Shown here piece after piece: positions 7,663 to 15,455 of a stretch of 41,048 bases of DNA. The stretch is from an archaeon. GTDB taxonomy: Archaea; Nanobdellota; Nanobdellia; Woesearchaeales; ARS49. Both the position numbers and the translations under genes were made by a program. The notes beneath the pieces were generated by a model. The model was not told the DNA's origin. It saw nothing but the letters and a program-made list of their open reading frames with translations, and made no database searches. The DNA is taken from positions 1-41,048 of the forward strand of contig JAGVQG010000042.1 in the NCBI GenBank assembly GCA_020051845.1, given 5' to 3'. Numbering within the stretch: position 1 is the first letter of the stretch; every line of letters starts with the position of its first letter.

Positions 7663-9516
7663 CTATTCCCATTCGGTCGTCCCGGGTGGTTTGGACGTGA
7701 GGTCGTACATCACGCGCGAGATCCCCGAAACCGTGCTTACCGTAGTGACGACATCATCAAGGCATTTCTCGGGGAACTCGACGCCGGGCTTTGCCGCTGT
7801 TCCTGTCATGAAATCGTTTGTTATGAACGGCCGGATGACGATCGACCTGTTCCCAGTGTTGCCGAAAGGCAAGGGCACTGATATCACAGGCACCTGGCTG
7901 AGGGTCTTCATAAGGCCATATTCAAGGAGTTTTTTGTTGACCAGATCATCGGCGATCTGCAACTGACCGACGCTTTCACGAGATAGGTATGTTTGCGTGA
8001 TGCCGTCGACAGTTGGCTCGTCTCCGAAGATTCGCACGACCCTGTTGACTGAGTGGAAGTGCTTGGGTATCTCCTTGGCCAGTTCAAAAAGTGTGGACCA
8101 ATCGCTGTTGCCGCTGAGGGCGACCGCGTAGCTGTAGCTCCTTCCGTCTCCCTGGACTCCGACTGTCTTGATCGGGAGAAGATGGGCCGGTACATCGCGA
8201 CAATAGTCCCTTATCGAGATGTTCAATTCCTTGAAATCTTCAGTCATGTAGGGTTTGTCGGCGCACAGCAACCGAACAGCCAACCCTGGTCCTGGGAATG
8301 GCTGTCTCCAGACGAATTCTTCGGGAAGCCCTAGGCTCTTGCCTAGCTGCCTCACCTCATCCTTGTGGAGGTCCTTGAGCGGCTCGATCACACGCCCCTC
8401 ATCGCGCAATTTCCTGACGAGATATGTGTCGTTGTGGTGCGTTTTGATGGTGTTCGCCTTCTTGCTTGCGAGCGTCGATGCGCTTTCTATGAGATCAGGA
8501 CGTAACGTGCCTTGCGCGAGGTACACTTGGGCAGGATCCAGATTCAATCTCTTGATCTCGCGCTCGACGACACGTATGAATTCGTCGCCGATTATGTTGC
8601 GCTTCTCCTCAGGATTCGTGGTCTGCATCAACGTCGGTGTCTGACGCCCCTTAATGGTCGTGGATGAGTTGTAGAAGTCCTCAGACGCGTCGACCACACG
8701 CAGGTCAAGTCCAAGACCGGATAATGCCGCCTTGACTTTCCTGCTCTCATCGAGACGCATGAAACCGTTGTCGACGTGGATCGCATGTATTCTCTTCGGC
8801 CCGATCGCCTTCATCAGTAGAGCCGCAAGGACCGTCGAATCCACCCCTCCGCTGACGAGCGCGAGCACTTGCTTGTCACCGACTTCCTCCTGTATGTACC
8901 TTATCGCCGCCGCCTCGCGGTTCTCCATGGTGTAATTGCCTGACAAGCCCGCGATTTTGTAGAGGAAATTATGAAGCATCTGTTTGCCGTGTTCTGTGCG
9001 GTCCACTTCAGGATGGAACTGCAGTCCGTAAAGTTTGTATGCTCTGTTGACTATTGCCGTGATGCTGCCGTTCGATCTTCCGACTTCCTCGAATCCTGGC
9101 GCGAGCGTGGTGACGCAATCACCGTGTGTCAGAAGCACGTCCTGCTGCTCGGCGAGACCGTCAAATAGCAGCACGGGTCTCACGCGTATCGTTTCTGTGC
9201 CATCCTCGCGCACCTCTGATTTTCCAACACCACCGCCGAACGCGTGGTTCATGAGTTGCATTCCATAGCATATGCCTAGCACAGGTATGCCCATCTTGAA
9301 GATGCGTGGATCGCATCGCGGAGCGGCAGGATCATAAACGCTTTCAGGCCCGCCGGATATTATTATCGCACGATAATCCAGAAGGCGTTCTGCTGGCGTG
9401 TCCATCGGCAGTATCTCTGATTCTACCTTCAATTCCCGCACCCTGCGGTCTATGCACTTGCCATACTGCGCCCCCGCATCTAGAATCGCGACCTTCTCAT
9501 TGGGCTTTTCCGTCAT
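7663..9516 (-). CDS. guaA: GMP synthase (glutamine-hydrolysing), single-chain
   Basis: 617 residues. It converts XMP, glutamine and ATP to GMP. The N-terminal class I amidotransferase has Cys83 in GICYGMQ and His168/Glu170 in FHPE; the ATP-pyrophosphatase has the P-loop SGGVDS (residues 222-227); the C-terminus ends PPGTTEWE as in other GuaA proteins. It is longer than the roughly 525 residues of common bacterial GuaA, with extra sequence in the C-terminal dimerisation region as in the long eukaryote-like form. Many archaea split the enzyme into two genes, so a fused long form suggests acquisition by transfer (inference). ATG 9516 is chosen because a BRE/TATA at 9539-9554 predicts transcription starting at about 9517. 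Confidence 0.95.
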   Translation of the reverse strand: MTEKPNEKVAILDAGAQYGKCIDRRVRELKVESEILPMDTPAERLLDYRAIIISGGPESVYDPAAPRCDPRIFKMGIPVLGICYGMQLMNHAFGGGVGKSEVREDGTETIRVRPVLLFDGLAEQQDVLLTHGDCVTTLAPGFEEVGRSNGSITAIVNRAYKLYGLQFHPEVDRTEHGKQMLHNFLYKIAGLSGNYTMENREAAAIRYIQEEVGDKQVLALVSGGVDSTVLAALLMKAIGPKRIHAIHVDNGFMRLDESRKVKAALSGLGLDLRVVDASEDFYNSSTTIKGRQTPTLMQTTNPEEKRNIIGDEFIRVVEREIKRLNLDPAQVYLAQGTLRPDLIESASTLASKKANTIKTHHNDTYLVRKLRDEGRVIEPLKDLHKDEVRQLGKSLGLPEEFVWRQPFPGPGLAVRLLCADKPYMTEDFKELNISIRDYCRDVPAHLLPIKTVGVQGDGRSYSYAVALSGNSDWSTLFELAKEIPKHFHSVNRVVRIFGDEPTVDGITQTYLSRESVGQLQIADDLVNKKLLEYGLMKTLSQVPVISVPLPFGNTGNRSIVIRPFITNDFMTGTAAKPGVEFPEKCLDDVVTTVSTVSGISRVMYDLTSKPPGTTEWE

Positions 9517-9538
9517 AGCGAAGGTGGTTGACCATCGT

Positions 9539-9554
9539 CTTATATCGTTTTCGC
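9539..9554 (-). promoter_or_regulatory. BRE/TATA promoter of guaA
   Basis: The minus strand reads GCGAAAACGATATAAG: a purine-rich BRE followed by GATATAAG. The TATA centre is about 27 bases from ATG 9516, so the mRNA should be leaderless. Confidence 0.55.
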
Positions 9555-9622
9555 CACAGCACAATAACCGACGTGATTATCGCGGCGATGGCCGTGATTT
9601 ATCGTCTAATATACCCCAAAAG

Positions 9623-9631
9623 ATATTTAAA
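9623..9631 (+). promoter_or_regulatory. TATA box of the tRNA-Trp gene
   Basis: ATATTTAAA, preceded by an A-rich BRE-like run, lies about 30 bases upstream of the tRNA 5' end. Confidence 0.55.
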
Positions 9632-9657
9632 CAGGATTCCGAGCCCGGGATATCATA

Positions 9658-9731
9658 GGGTGCATAGGACAACCTGGCTAGTCTAGCCGCCTCCAGAGCG
9701 GCCGATCTGAGTTCAAATCTCAGTGCGCCCA
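9658..9731 (+). tRNA. tRNA-Trp (anticodon CCA), intronless
   Basis: The cloverleaf folds by eye. The acceptor GGGTGCA pairs with TGCGCCC (one G-U pair). The D-stem is GGAC/GTCT. The anticodon stem is GCCGC/GCGGC with loop CTCCAGA, so bases 34-36 read CCA, decoding UGG. The variable loop has four bases and the T-stem CTGAG/CTCAG carries loop TTCAAAT. The discriminator is A at 9731, and the 3' CCA is not encoded. Total length is 74 bases. Many euryarchaeal tRNA-Trp genes contain a large intron holding a box C/D RNA; this one has none. Confidence 0.95.
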
Positions 9732-9809
9732 GGACAGAAAGATTAGATGTTACATAATATATATCCAAGTATATAGTTCGTGATATATATTTCAAAAAAG
9801 AGGTGTGCA

Positions 9810-10931
9810 TTGGATCTTAAGACATGGGATGCTACAGCAACTTTGCTAGGCGCAGTCATAGGTGCTGGCATTCTCGGCATTCCGTATGTCGTCGCCAAGG
9901 CCGGCCTTATTCCAGGCCTCGCCAACATAATCATGATCGCTTTGGCGCTCCTGGCATTGAATCTCATGGTGGGAGAAGTCGTCCTGCGCACCAAGGGCGA
10001 CCACCAACTTACAGGATACGCGAGGATACACGTCGGCAAGACAGCCGGCGCGTTGATGGCGCTGTCGATGGTGATCGGTGTCTTCGGAGCCTTGCTTGCC
10101 TACTTCCTCGGCATGGGCGAGGCGTTGAGCAGCCTCATTGGTGGTTCGCAATGGCTATGGATAACCGTGACTTTCGTGGTGATGGGTTTCCTGCTCGCGC
10201 AGCGTCTTGAACTTATCGAGAGATCGGAGCGGTATCTGACCGCGCTGAAGATCATCGCCATACTCATCATAGGTGCTGTCGCTTTCTTCTCCACGAAATT
10301 CTCGACGGACAATTTCTCAGCCCCATCATCTTGGACTTTGCCTTTTGGCGTTGTCCTTTTCTCGCTTCTTGGCACTGCGGTGATCCCCGAGATGCGCGAA
10401 GAGCTCAAAGGGCAGTACAGGAAGCTGAAGCCTGCGCTGATATGGGCGAGCGCGATAGCGATAGTCGTCTACATCTTGTTCGCCGTGAGCGTCGTCGGAG
10501 TGACGGGCGTCGCCACGACTGAGATCTCCACAGTCGCGCTTGGCAGTGTGTTGGGGTCTGCGGCTGTCGCGCTTCTGAACATTTTCGCGGTTCTGGCGAT
10601 GGCATCCGCCTTCCTTGCATTGGGAGAGGCTCTTAAGAAAGCTTTCATCGAGGATTACGGCTGGGATCCGCGCGTCGCCTGGGCTACGACCATGATTGTG
10701 CCGCTGGCGCTTCTTCTGCTAGGTGCAAGGTCGTTCATCAACATAATAGGCATCACTGGCGCTGTCGCAGGCGGCATAGACGGGATAATCATAGTGATGA
10801 TGTACAGGAATGCAATGAAGAACAGCCAAAGAAAGCCGGAATACGTGCTGAACATGCCATCGAGTATCCAGATAGCGGTGCTTCTGCTGTTCGTCTTCGC
10901 CTTGTTCTGGGCTGTCGCTCAGATGTTCTAG
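9810..10931 (+). CDS. Amino-acid permease, APC superfamily (AAAP/Trp-Tyr type)
   Basis: 373 residues from TTG 9810, an integral membrane protein with about 10-11 hydrophobic segments. The N-terminal GAVIGAGILGIPYVVAKAG is the substrate-binding broken-helix signature of the APC superfamily, most like the AAAP and aromatic amino-acid permeases. It would import an amino acid with H+ or Na+; aromatic substrates are possible but not shown. I prefer TTG 9810 because GAGGTG sits four bases upstream and the protein then starts just before the first helix; ATG 9780 is in frame but lies in a TATA-like AT-rich stretch. Its stop overlaps the stop of the facing envelope gene in a shared CTAG. Confidence 0.8.
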   Translation: MDLKTWDATATLLGAVIGAGILGIPYVVAKAGLIPGLANIIMIALALLALNLMVGEVVLRTKGDHQLTGYARIHVGKTAGALMALSMVIGVFGALLAYFLGMGEALSSLIGGSQWLWITVTFVVMGFLLAQRLELIERSERYLTALKIIAILIIGAVAFFSTKFSTDNFSAPSSWTLPFGVVLFSLLGTAVIPEMREELKGQYRKLKPALIWASAIAIVVYILFAVSVVGVTGVATTEISTVALGSVLGSAAVALLNIFAVLAMASAFLALGEALKKAFIEDYGWDPRVAWATTMIVPLALLLLGARSFINIIGITGAVAGGIDGIIIVMMYRNAMKNSQRKPEYVLNMPSSIQIAVLLLFVFALFWAVAQMF

Positions 10932-13900
10932 TCTTCGTCCAAGAATTTCTTGAGAGGCGCCCTGTATTCGATCGCCAATATCAACGCGACCAGCACGCAG
11001 ACGGCAACGATGATGTACACCAGATAGTCCTTGGCATAGCTGCCGATCTGCTGCATCATCGTCATAGGCGGCGGATTATACACGATCAACGGCACTGCGT
11101 TGCTGCTTGCCTTGCCGCCTTCGCTGTCGGTTGCGACGAATGTGATGTTGCGCTCGCCTACGAAGTCCTTCTTCGGCATGAAAGTCACTAGACCGTCCTT
11201 GACAGTGACCACCATGTCCTGCACTGGTGTGTAGGTTATGGCAAGGGTCTCGTTGTCAGGGTCGATGAATGCCTTTGAGATGTTGAGTGTGTGCTGCGTG
11301 TTGACCGGCCAATACTGTGCAGGGATTCCATTCACTTCCTCTGCAGGCAGTTGCGGCACATAGGGCGCTGGCGTGAACGTGCTGAGCGCATACGCCCCGC
11401 CTATCACGATGATAAGCACAAGCACCGCGAGTATCAAAGGCCAGGGGAGCTTCACAGGCGGCTCTTTTGGCTTCAGGCTTCCTTCCTTTCCTACGATTGC
11501 GAAGTGGCCGAATGAGTCGACCTCTGCGGAATAGTAGTAGTTGTCCTTGTCCTCGCTCACAAGCTCGGTTTCGACCTGTTTCCAATTGTCCTTGAACCTG
11601 GCGAGCTTGACACGGGCAGGGTCTATCAAACGCTTGTCGAGCCACCGCTTCGGCACTGCGAAGCGCAAGTCTATGCTGTCGACATCATCATCGACCATTC
11701 CCTTGCCTTCGACTCCGAAGTACTCGAGGACTGCGTCGTCGTGGGCGACGAATTGGGTCGGCTTGTTGCCGCGCCAGACGCGCACGATCACTTTGGACAG
11801 CACCTGGTTGACCGTCAGACCTATTTCGCCTATGCCCGTCTTCCAGCGGGTCTGCAGCGCGAGCTTCTTGGGCTTGATTATCTTGAGTCTGTAGACGCGT
11901 TGTCTTTGGCCCATCGAAAGCTCGATGAATATCAGTATCACTATAATTATCAGCGCGCATCCGATCCCGACGAGGATCTGCTCGGTGTAGTCGACGAGGA
12001 ATGGCACGTAGTTCCATGTGACGATCGCGGCGACAGCCAGTATGACGAGCAATAGTGCGAGCCACCATATGGTGTAGCGTGGATCCTTGCCTTCGAGCGT
12101 GCGTTTCGGCACGATGACGTTGTTCTTCCTGAGTTCGCGTTCGGCTGCCAGTGTGGCTGCTGCGAAGAATTCCTTGCCTTGGCGCCGCTCCTCTTCGCGC
12201 TTCATGCGCTCGAGTTCTTTCCTGCGCTGGCTTTCTATGGCTTCCTGCTCGCGCTTCTTGCGGTCGAGCTCTTTCTGTCGTTCCTTGTCCAGGGCCGCTA
12301 CCGCCTTCATGCGGTCGCGATCGAGCGCTTCCTGCTCGCGCTGCTTGGTGTCTATCTCTTTCTGTCGTTCTTTTTCCTTGAGCAATCGGGCGTGTTCTTT
12401 CTCTGCCTTGCGCTGCTCCTTGAGCTTGATCTTATCGGCTTTGCGCTTCTCGCGTTCGTGTGCCTTGTCGGCCTTGCGCTGCGCCTTGAGCCTGATCTTC
12501 TCGGCCTTTCTCTTTGCTTTCTCGGACTTGCGCTGCGCCTTGAGCCTGATCTTCTCGGCCTTTCTCTTTGCTTTCTCGGACTTGCGCTGCGCTCTCAGTT
12601 TGGCTTTCTCTGCCTTGCGTTGCGCCTTGAGCTTGGCCTTATCAGCCTTTTTCTTGGCTTTCTCTGCCTTGCGTTTTTCCTTGAGCTTGATCTTGTCTGC
12701 CTTGCGCTTGGCCTTGAGTTTTGCCTTCTCAGCCTTGAGTTTCTCCTTCAGCTTGGCTTTCTCTGCCCTTCTCTTCGCGCGCTCTTCCCTGCTGCGCTTG
12801 TACTCTTCACTTGAGTAATAATCGAATAGCCAGATTATGATCGCGACTATCAGTATGATTCCCGCGATTATGGCGATGCAGACCAACAGCGTCCTACCGA
12901 GATGGTCTGTGAACTGTTGCTTGAGCCAGGATGGCTCGTAGATGCGGACAGGCACGTCGATCGAATATGCTGCCTTGCCTGTCTTGGCGCTGACATTGAG
13001 ATGATACTCGCCCATGGGCGCTGTGCCGCGTGGCGGCGTTAGGATCAATGGTATGCTCTTTGTTTCATCAGGGAAAAGGTCTATCATGCTGATGTTGGCC
13101 TTTGCCCAAGGCGCGCCTGTCACGCTTATGTCGTATGTGCTCTTGATGACACCCTTGTTCGTGATCTCGACGCTCGCCGTGCTCGGCCTGTAGTCTGTGA
13201 GTATGCGGTCTTCGCGCATCGAGAGCGCGGCCATGCCTTCAGGCCTTATCGTCAATGCAAGGTCGAGTTCTGCCTGGAGTTCAGTGACCTTTGTGTTGAC
13301 CTGTAGCGTCAATGCCGCTGTCCCTGATTGGCTGCAGTCAGTGGGGATGACGTCTATAGATAGTGTCCTTGTCTCGTTGTTGAGGAGATAGACGCTCTTC
13401 TCCTTCTGCTGTATGTTGAGCGCTATTTTTGAGGGATTGATGACTTTGATATCGTATGTCTCTGCGAATGGCGCCGTGTTGTTCAGGCCGACCTTGAACG
13501 TGGTCGGTTCGCAGGGCTTGACCGATGCGGAATACACTATAGGGGTCAGGTCGATGTCTTGCATCACGCCGACGTTGACTGTCTGGGTTATCGATTGCTC
13601 AAGACCGTTGTCTGTGATGAACAAAGTGTTTAGTTCTGCGCTTCCTGAAGCGTCGCAGGGCGTGTCGAGAGTGACATTGACGGCCGATGTCTGGCCTGGC
13701 TCGAGCAAGAACCTGCCTGGGACCGCTTCTGCCCATTGGGCTGCCGCGCCTGAGATTTCGACGTTATATGCGCTTGTCTCGTCACCCGTATTGCTTATGA
13801 AAAGTGCCTGTTTTGTCTGGATGCAGCGAAGCGCGTCCACGCTTTCGCTGCCTGAGAGCTTGAAATCCTCGAACGCTATGACAGGCGCCGTTATCAGTAA

Positions 13901-13936
13901 CACTGCCAGAAATGCCAACACCACACGCCTGTTCAT
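10928..13936 (-). CDS. Five-span envelope protein with Lys/Arg coiled coil and PGF-pre-PGF-like domain
   Basis: About 1002 residues. Order (residue numbers counted from the alternative GTG start at 13942): signal peptide (1-23); about 320 residues of beta-sandwich-like repeats (NPS, NVT and NNT sequons; paired Cys); transmembrane helix at about 350-374; a 240-residue coiled coil made of RKAEKAKLK-type units; two helices at about 624-645 and 655-677; a domain of about 120 residues with FAVPKRWLDK and FGHFAIVG, the pattern of PGF-pre-PGF domains of archaeal surface proteins; a helix at about 832-852; a cadherin-like domain (FIDPDNETLAIT, FVATDSEGG); a last helix at about 972-992; and a short basic-acidic tail. 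It probably links surface layer and cytoplasm, but function is unknown. ATG 13936 has GGTGG nine bases upstream; GTG 13942 is the alternative start. Confidence 0.8.
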   Translation of the reverse strand: MNRRVVLAFLAVLLITAPVIAFEDFKLSGSESVDALRCIQTKQALFISNTGDETSAYNVEISGAAAQWAEAVPGRFLLEPGQTSAVNVTLDTPCDASGSAELNTLFITDNGLEQSITQTVNVGVMQDIDLTPIVYSASVKPCEPTTFKVGLNNTAPFAETYDIKVINPSKIALNIQQKEKSVYLLNNETRTLSIDVIPTDCSQSGTAALTLQVNTKVTELQAELDLALTIRPEGMAALSMREDRILTDYRPSTASVEITNKGVIKSTYDISVTGAPWAKANISMIDLFPDETKSIPLILTPPRGTAPMGEYHLNVSAKTGKAAYSIDVPVRIYEPSWLKQQFTDHLGRTLLVCIAIIAGIILIVAIIIWLFDYYSSEEYKRSREERAKRRAEKAKLKEKLKAEKAKLKAKRKADKIKLKEKRKAEKAKKKADKAKLKAQRKAEKAKLRAQRKSEKAKRKAEKIRLKAQRKSEKAKRKAEKIRLKAQRKADKAHEREKRKADKIKLKEQRKAEKEHARLLKEKERQKEIDTKQREQEALDRDRMKAVAALDKERQKELDRKKREQEAIESQRRKELERMKREEERRQGKEFFAAATLAAERELRKNNVIVPKRTLEGKDPRYTIWWLALLLVILAVAAIVTWNYVPFLVDYTEQILVGIGCALIIIVILIFIELSMGQRQRVYRLKIIKPKKLALQTRWKTGIGEIGLTVNQVLSKVIVRVWRGNKPTQFVAHDDAVLEYFGVEGKGMVDDDVDSIDLRFAVPKRWLDKRLIDPARVKLARFKDNWKQVETELVSEDKDNYYYSAEVDSFGHFAIVGKEGSLKPKEPPVKLPWPLILAVLVLIIVIGGAYALSTFTPAPYVPQLPAEEVNGIPAQYWPVNTQHTLNISKAFIDPDNETLAITYTPVQDMVVTVKDGLVTFMPKKDFVGERNITFVATDSEGGKASSNAVPLIVYNPPPMTMMQQIGSYAKDYLVYIIVAVCVLVALILAIEYRAPLKKFLDED
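12481..12588 (-). repeat. Perfect 54-base tandem duplication in the coiled coil
   Basis: Bases 12481-12534 and 12535-12588 are identical and encode two copies of an 18-residue unit containing RKSEKAKRKAEKIRLKAQ. Less exact copies flank it, so the coiled coil grows by unit duplication. Confidence 0.9.
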
Positions 13937-13998
13937 TTTCACTATCCACCCCGTGGCTTATTGCCACCTTTTATGCCCCTCGAAAAAATGGGGGGAAG

Positions 13999-14016
13999 AA
14001 AAAAAAAGAAAATTCA
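13999..14016 (-). terminator. T-tract terminator after the putative S-layer gene
   Basis: On the minus strand, just after the TAA at 14022, the sequence contains TTTT, C and then nine T. Archaeal RNA polymerase terminates at such T-tracts without needing a hairpin. A new TATA-like element (CATAAAAG, about 13968-13975) then precedes the next minus-strand gene. Confidence 0.6.
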
Positions 14017-14021
14017 CGTAC

Positions 14022-15293
14022 TTAGTAGTACGTTTGTGCCTTGCCGGACTCGTCGTCCTGGCCCTTCATGCGGCTGATGCCGACGATGAGGCCGAGGATG
14101 ACAAGCAGCGCGACGAGCAGGATCAGTGCGACTATGAGCACGCTCTTCAGCGTGTCCCAGCCGCTCTTCTTCTGCTCAGCGACGTTGGCGGTCAAGGTGA
14201 GGTCCTGGAGCTTCTCCGTGCCTGACATGATGGTGGCGGTCATCGTGTGAGGACCTGCCTTTGCGTCATCATTGACGGTCACGAAAGCGTTGATCGTCTG
14301 GCTCTTGCCAGGGTCGACGACGACAGTGCTCGCCGGGCTCAGCTTGACGTCAGCCCAGTCGTTGCCTGCGATGAGGACACTGTAGCTGCGTGCGCTTGCG
14401 CCGTTGTTGGTCAGGGTCATTGGGAAGATTATGTTTCCGCCCTGTGATGCCTGCTCGACCTGTGTGCCGAGCGTGATCATCGTTGAGGGGCCCTGGGGCA
14501 CGACAGGTGCAGGTGTGCACGTGTCGTCAGCCGTGACCTTTATCGGGTAGACCTTGTTGTCCTTCTCGTGTCCGCGGCTGTAGTCGACGTTGACAGTGAG
14601 GTCGTAGGTGCCTGCCTTCGCGCATTTAGGTATGCGGAGGTAGAGCTCCTCGGTGTCCTTCTGTTTGCCTGACTTGATCTCGTCGAGGTAGTCGGTGGCG
14701 CTGATGCCCAATGCGGGTATCGCTGCCGTGACCTTCACGTCCTTCTCGGTGTTCTGGCCGTAGTTCTCGACACGTACTGTGGCGAGCAAGGCGCTGCCCG
14801 AACGTACTTCGCCGGAAGGGCTGAGAGTGACGTCGGTTATCGTGATGCTGTGGCGCACCGCGTCGATCTTGAGGTTGTAGTTCGCGACTAGTTCCTGGCC
14901 ATTGCGGTCAGATACCAGAACGCGGACCTTGTAGCTGTCGCGGTCGACGTCGGTCGGCAACGAGAGATGGAGGCGCTTCACGTACGTGACGTTGGGCTCC
15001 ATGTCGAAGATGCCGCTCGTGTCGGATAAACGCGAGTCCGAATAGTCGTTGTACTCGTATCCCGAGATGAACGCCTCTACTTCGGCGTTAGCGACTACAT
15101 CCTGCGCAGTGACCGGGACTTCGATCTCGAATTCCTGGCCGCGCTCGATGCTGAGGCTGTTTATGTCGTTCTCGTACACGTCTGTGCCGTCGATCTGCAC
15201 CTGGCCGAGCGTGACCGGTATGGCATGCACCGCTGCAGCCGCCAGTACGCTGACTAGGAGAAGCGCGACAACGCTCAATAGTTGTTTCTTCAT
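14022..15293 (-). CDS. Putative S-layer / surface protein, type I membrane-anchored
   Basis: 423 residues: a signal peptide (1-24, KKQLLSVVALLLVSVLA then AVHA), three or four extracellular beta-sandwich modules of CARDB/NPCBM type (IERGQEFEIEV, RVENYGQNTE, IPKCAKAGTYDL, LTNNGASARSYSV), a C-terminal transmembrane helix (about 385-410) and a short cytoplasmic tail. The layout and the start IPVTLGQVQIDGTDVYEN match proteins annotated as putative S-layer protein in Woesearchaeota and Pacearchaeota (recognised from memory). An NVT sequon is present. A strong GGGGGG ribosome site lies six bases before ATG 15293. It has its own BRE/TATA promoter (15426-15444) and a 5' hairpin, and a T-tract terminator follows, all consistent with an abundant product. 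Confidence 0.8.
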   Translation of the reverse strand: MKKQLLSVVALLLVSVLAAAAVHAIPVTLGQVQIDGTDVYENDINSLSIERGQEFEIEVPVTAQDVVANAEVEAFISGYEYNDYSDSRLSDTSGIFDMEPNVTYVKRLHLSLPTDVDRDSYKVRVLVSDRNGQELVANYNLKIDAVRHSITITDVTLSPSGEVRSGSALLATVRVENYGQNTEKDVKVTAAIPALGISATDYLDEIKSGKQKDTEELYLRIPKCAKAGTYDLTVNVDYSRGHEKDNKVYPIKVTADDTCTPAPVVPQGPSTMITLGTQVEQASQGGNIIFPMTLTNNGASARSYSVLIAGNDWADVKLSPASTVVVDPGKSQTINAFVTVNDDAKAGPHTMTATIMSGTEKLQDLTLTANVAEQKKSGWDTLKSVLIVALILLVALLVILGLIVGISRMKGQDDESGKAQTYY

Positions 15294-15350
15294 TTTCTTC
15301 CCCCCAAATTACTTTGGAATCTGATGTTTGATATGTGGGGTTTCTGCCCT

Positions 15351-15362
15351 TCACATATATAA
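15351..15362 (-). promoter_or_regulatory. Possible second TATA box for the putative S-layer gene
   Basis: The minus strand reads CCTTATATATG. This would give a leader of about 37 bases, an alternative to the stronger promoter at 15426-15444. Confidence 0.35.
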
Positions 15363-15379
15363 GGATTTCTTTGTTTCTT

Positions 15380-15402
15380 CATACGGGAGTAGTTCCCGCA
15401 TG
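15380..15402 (-). other. Hairpin at the predicted 5' end of the putative S-layer mRNA
   Basis: On the minus strand CATGCGGGA, loop ACTAC, TCCCGTATG forms a nine-pair stem with one G-T pair. It starts about five bases after the transcription start predicted from the 15429-15436 TATA box, so the mRNA would begin with a stem-loop. Confidence 0.5.
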
Positions 15403-15425
15403 TTGTCACTACATAGTAAATAAAG

Positions 15426-15444
15426 TAATATATAAAGCTTTCGG
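15426..15444 (-). promoter_or_regulatory. Strong BRE/TATA promoter of the putative S-layer gene
   Basis: The minus strand reads CCGAAAGCTTTATATATTA: a BRE (CGAAAG) joined to TATA (TTTATATA). The identical 19 bases occur at 22130-22148 before the 1089-residue envelope gene. Predicted start of transcription is about 15407, with a leader of about 114 bases. Confidence 0.75.
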
Positions 15445-15455
15445 TGGTTCTCCCT

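Noticed and set aside
9780-9809. ATG 9780 as the permease start
   Set aside because: It lies in a TATA-like AT-rich stretch with no ribosome site. TTG 9810 has GAGGTG four bases upstream and starts at the conserved region. Not excluded.
12087-12818. Two long plus-strand open frames (243 and 211 codons) opposite the coiled coil
   Set aside because: They are Ser/Leu/Phe/Arg-rich low-complexity reflections of the repeated Lys/Arg/Glu codons on the minus strand, with no start context or recognisable domain.
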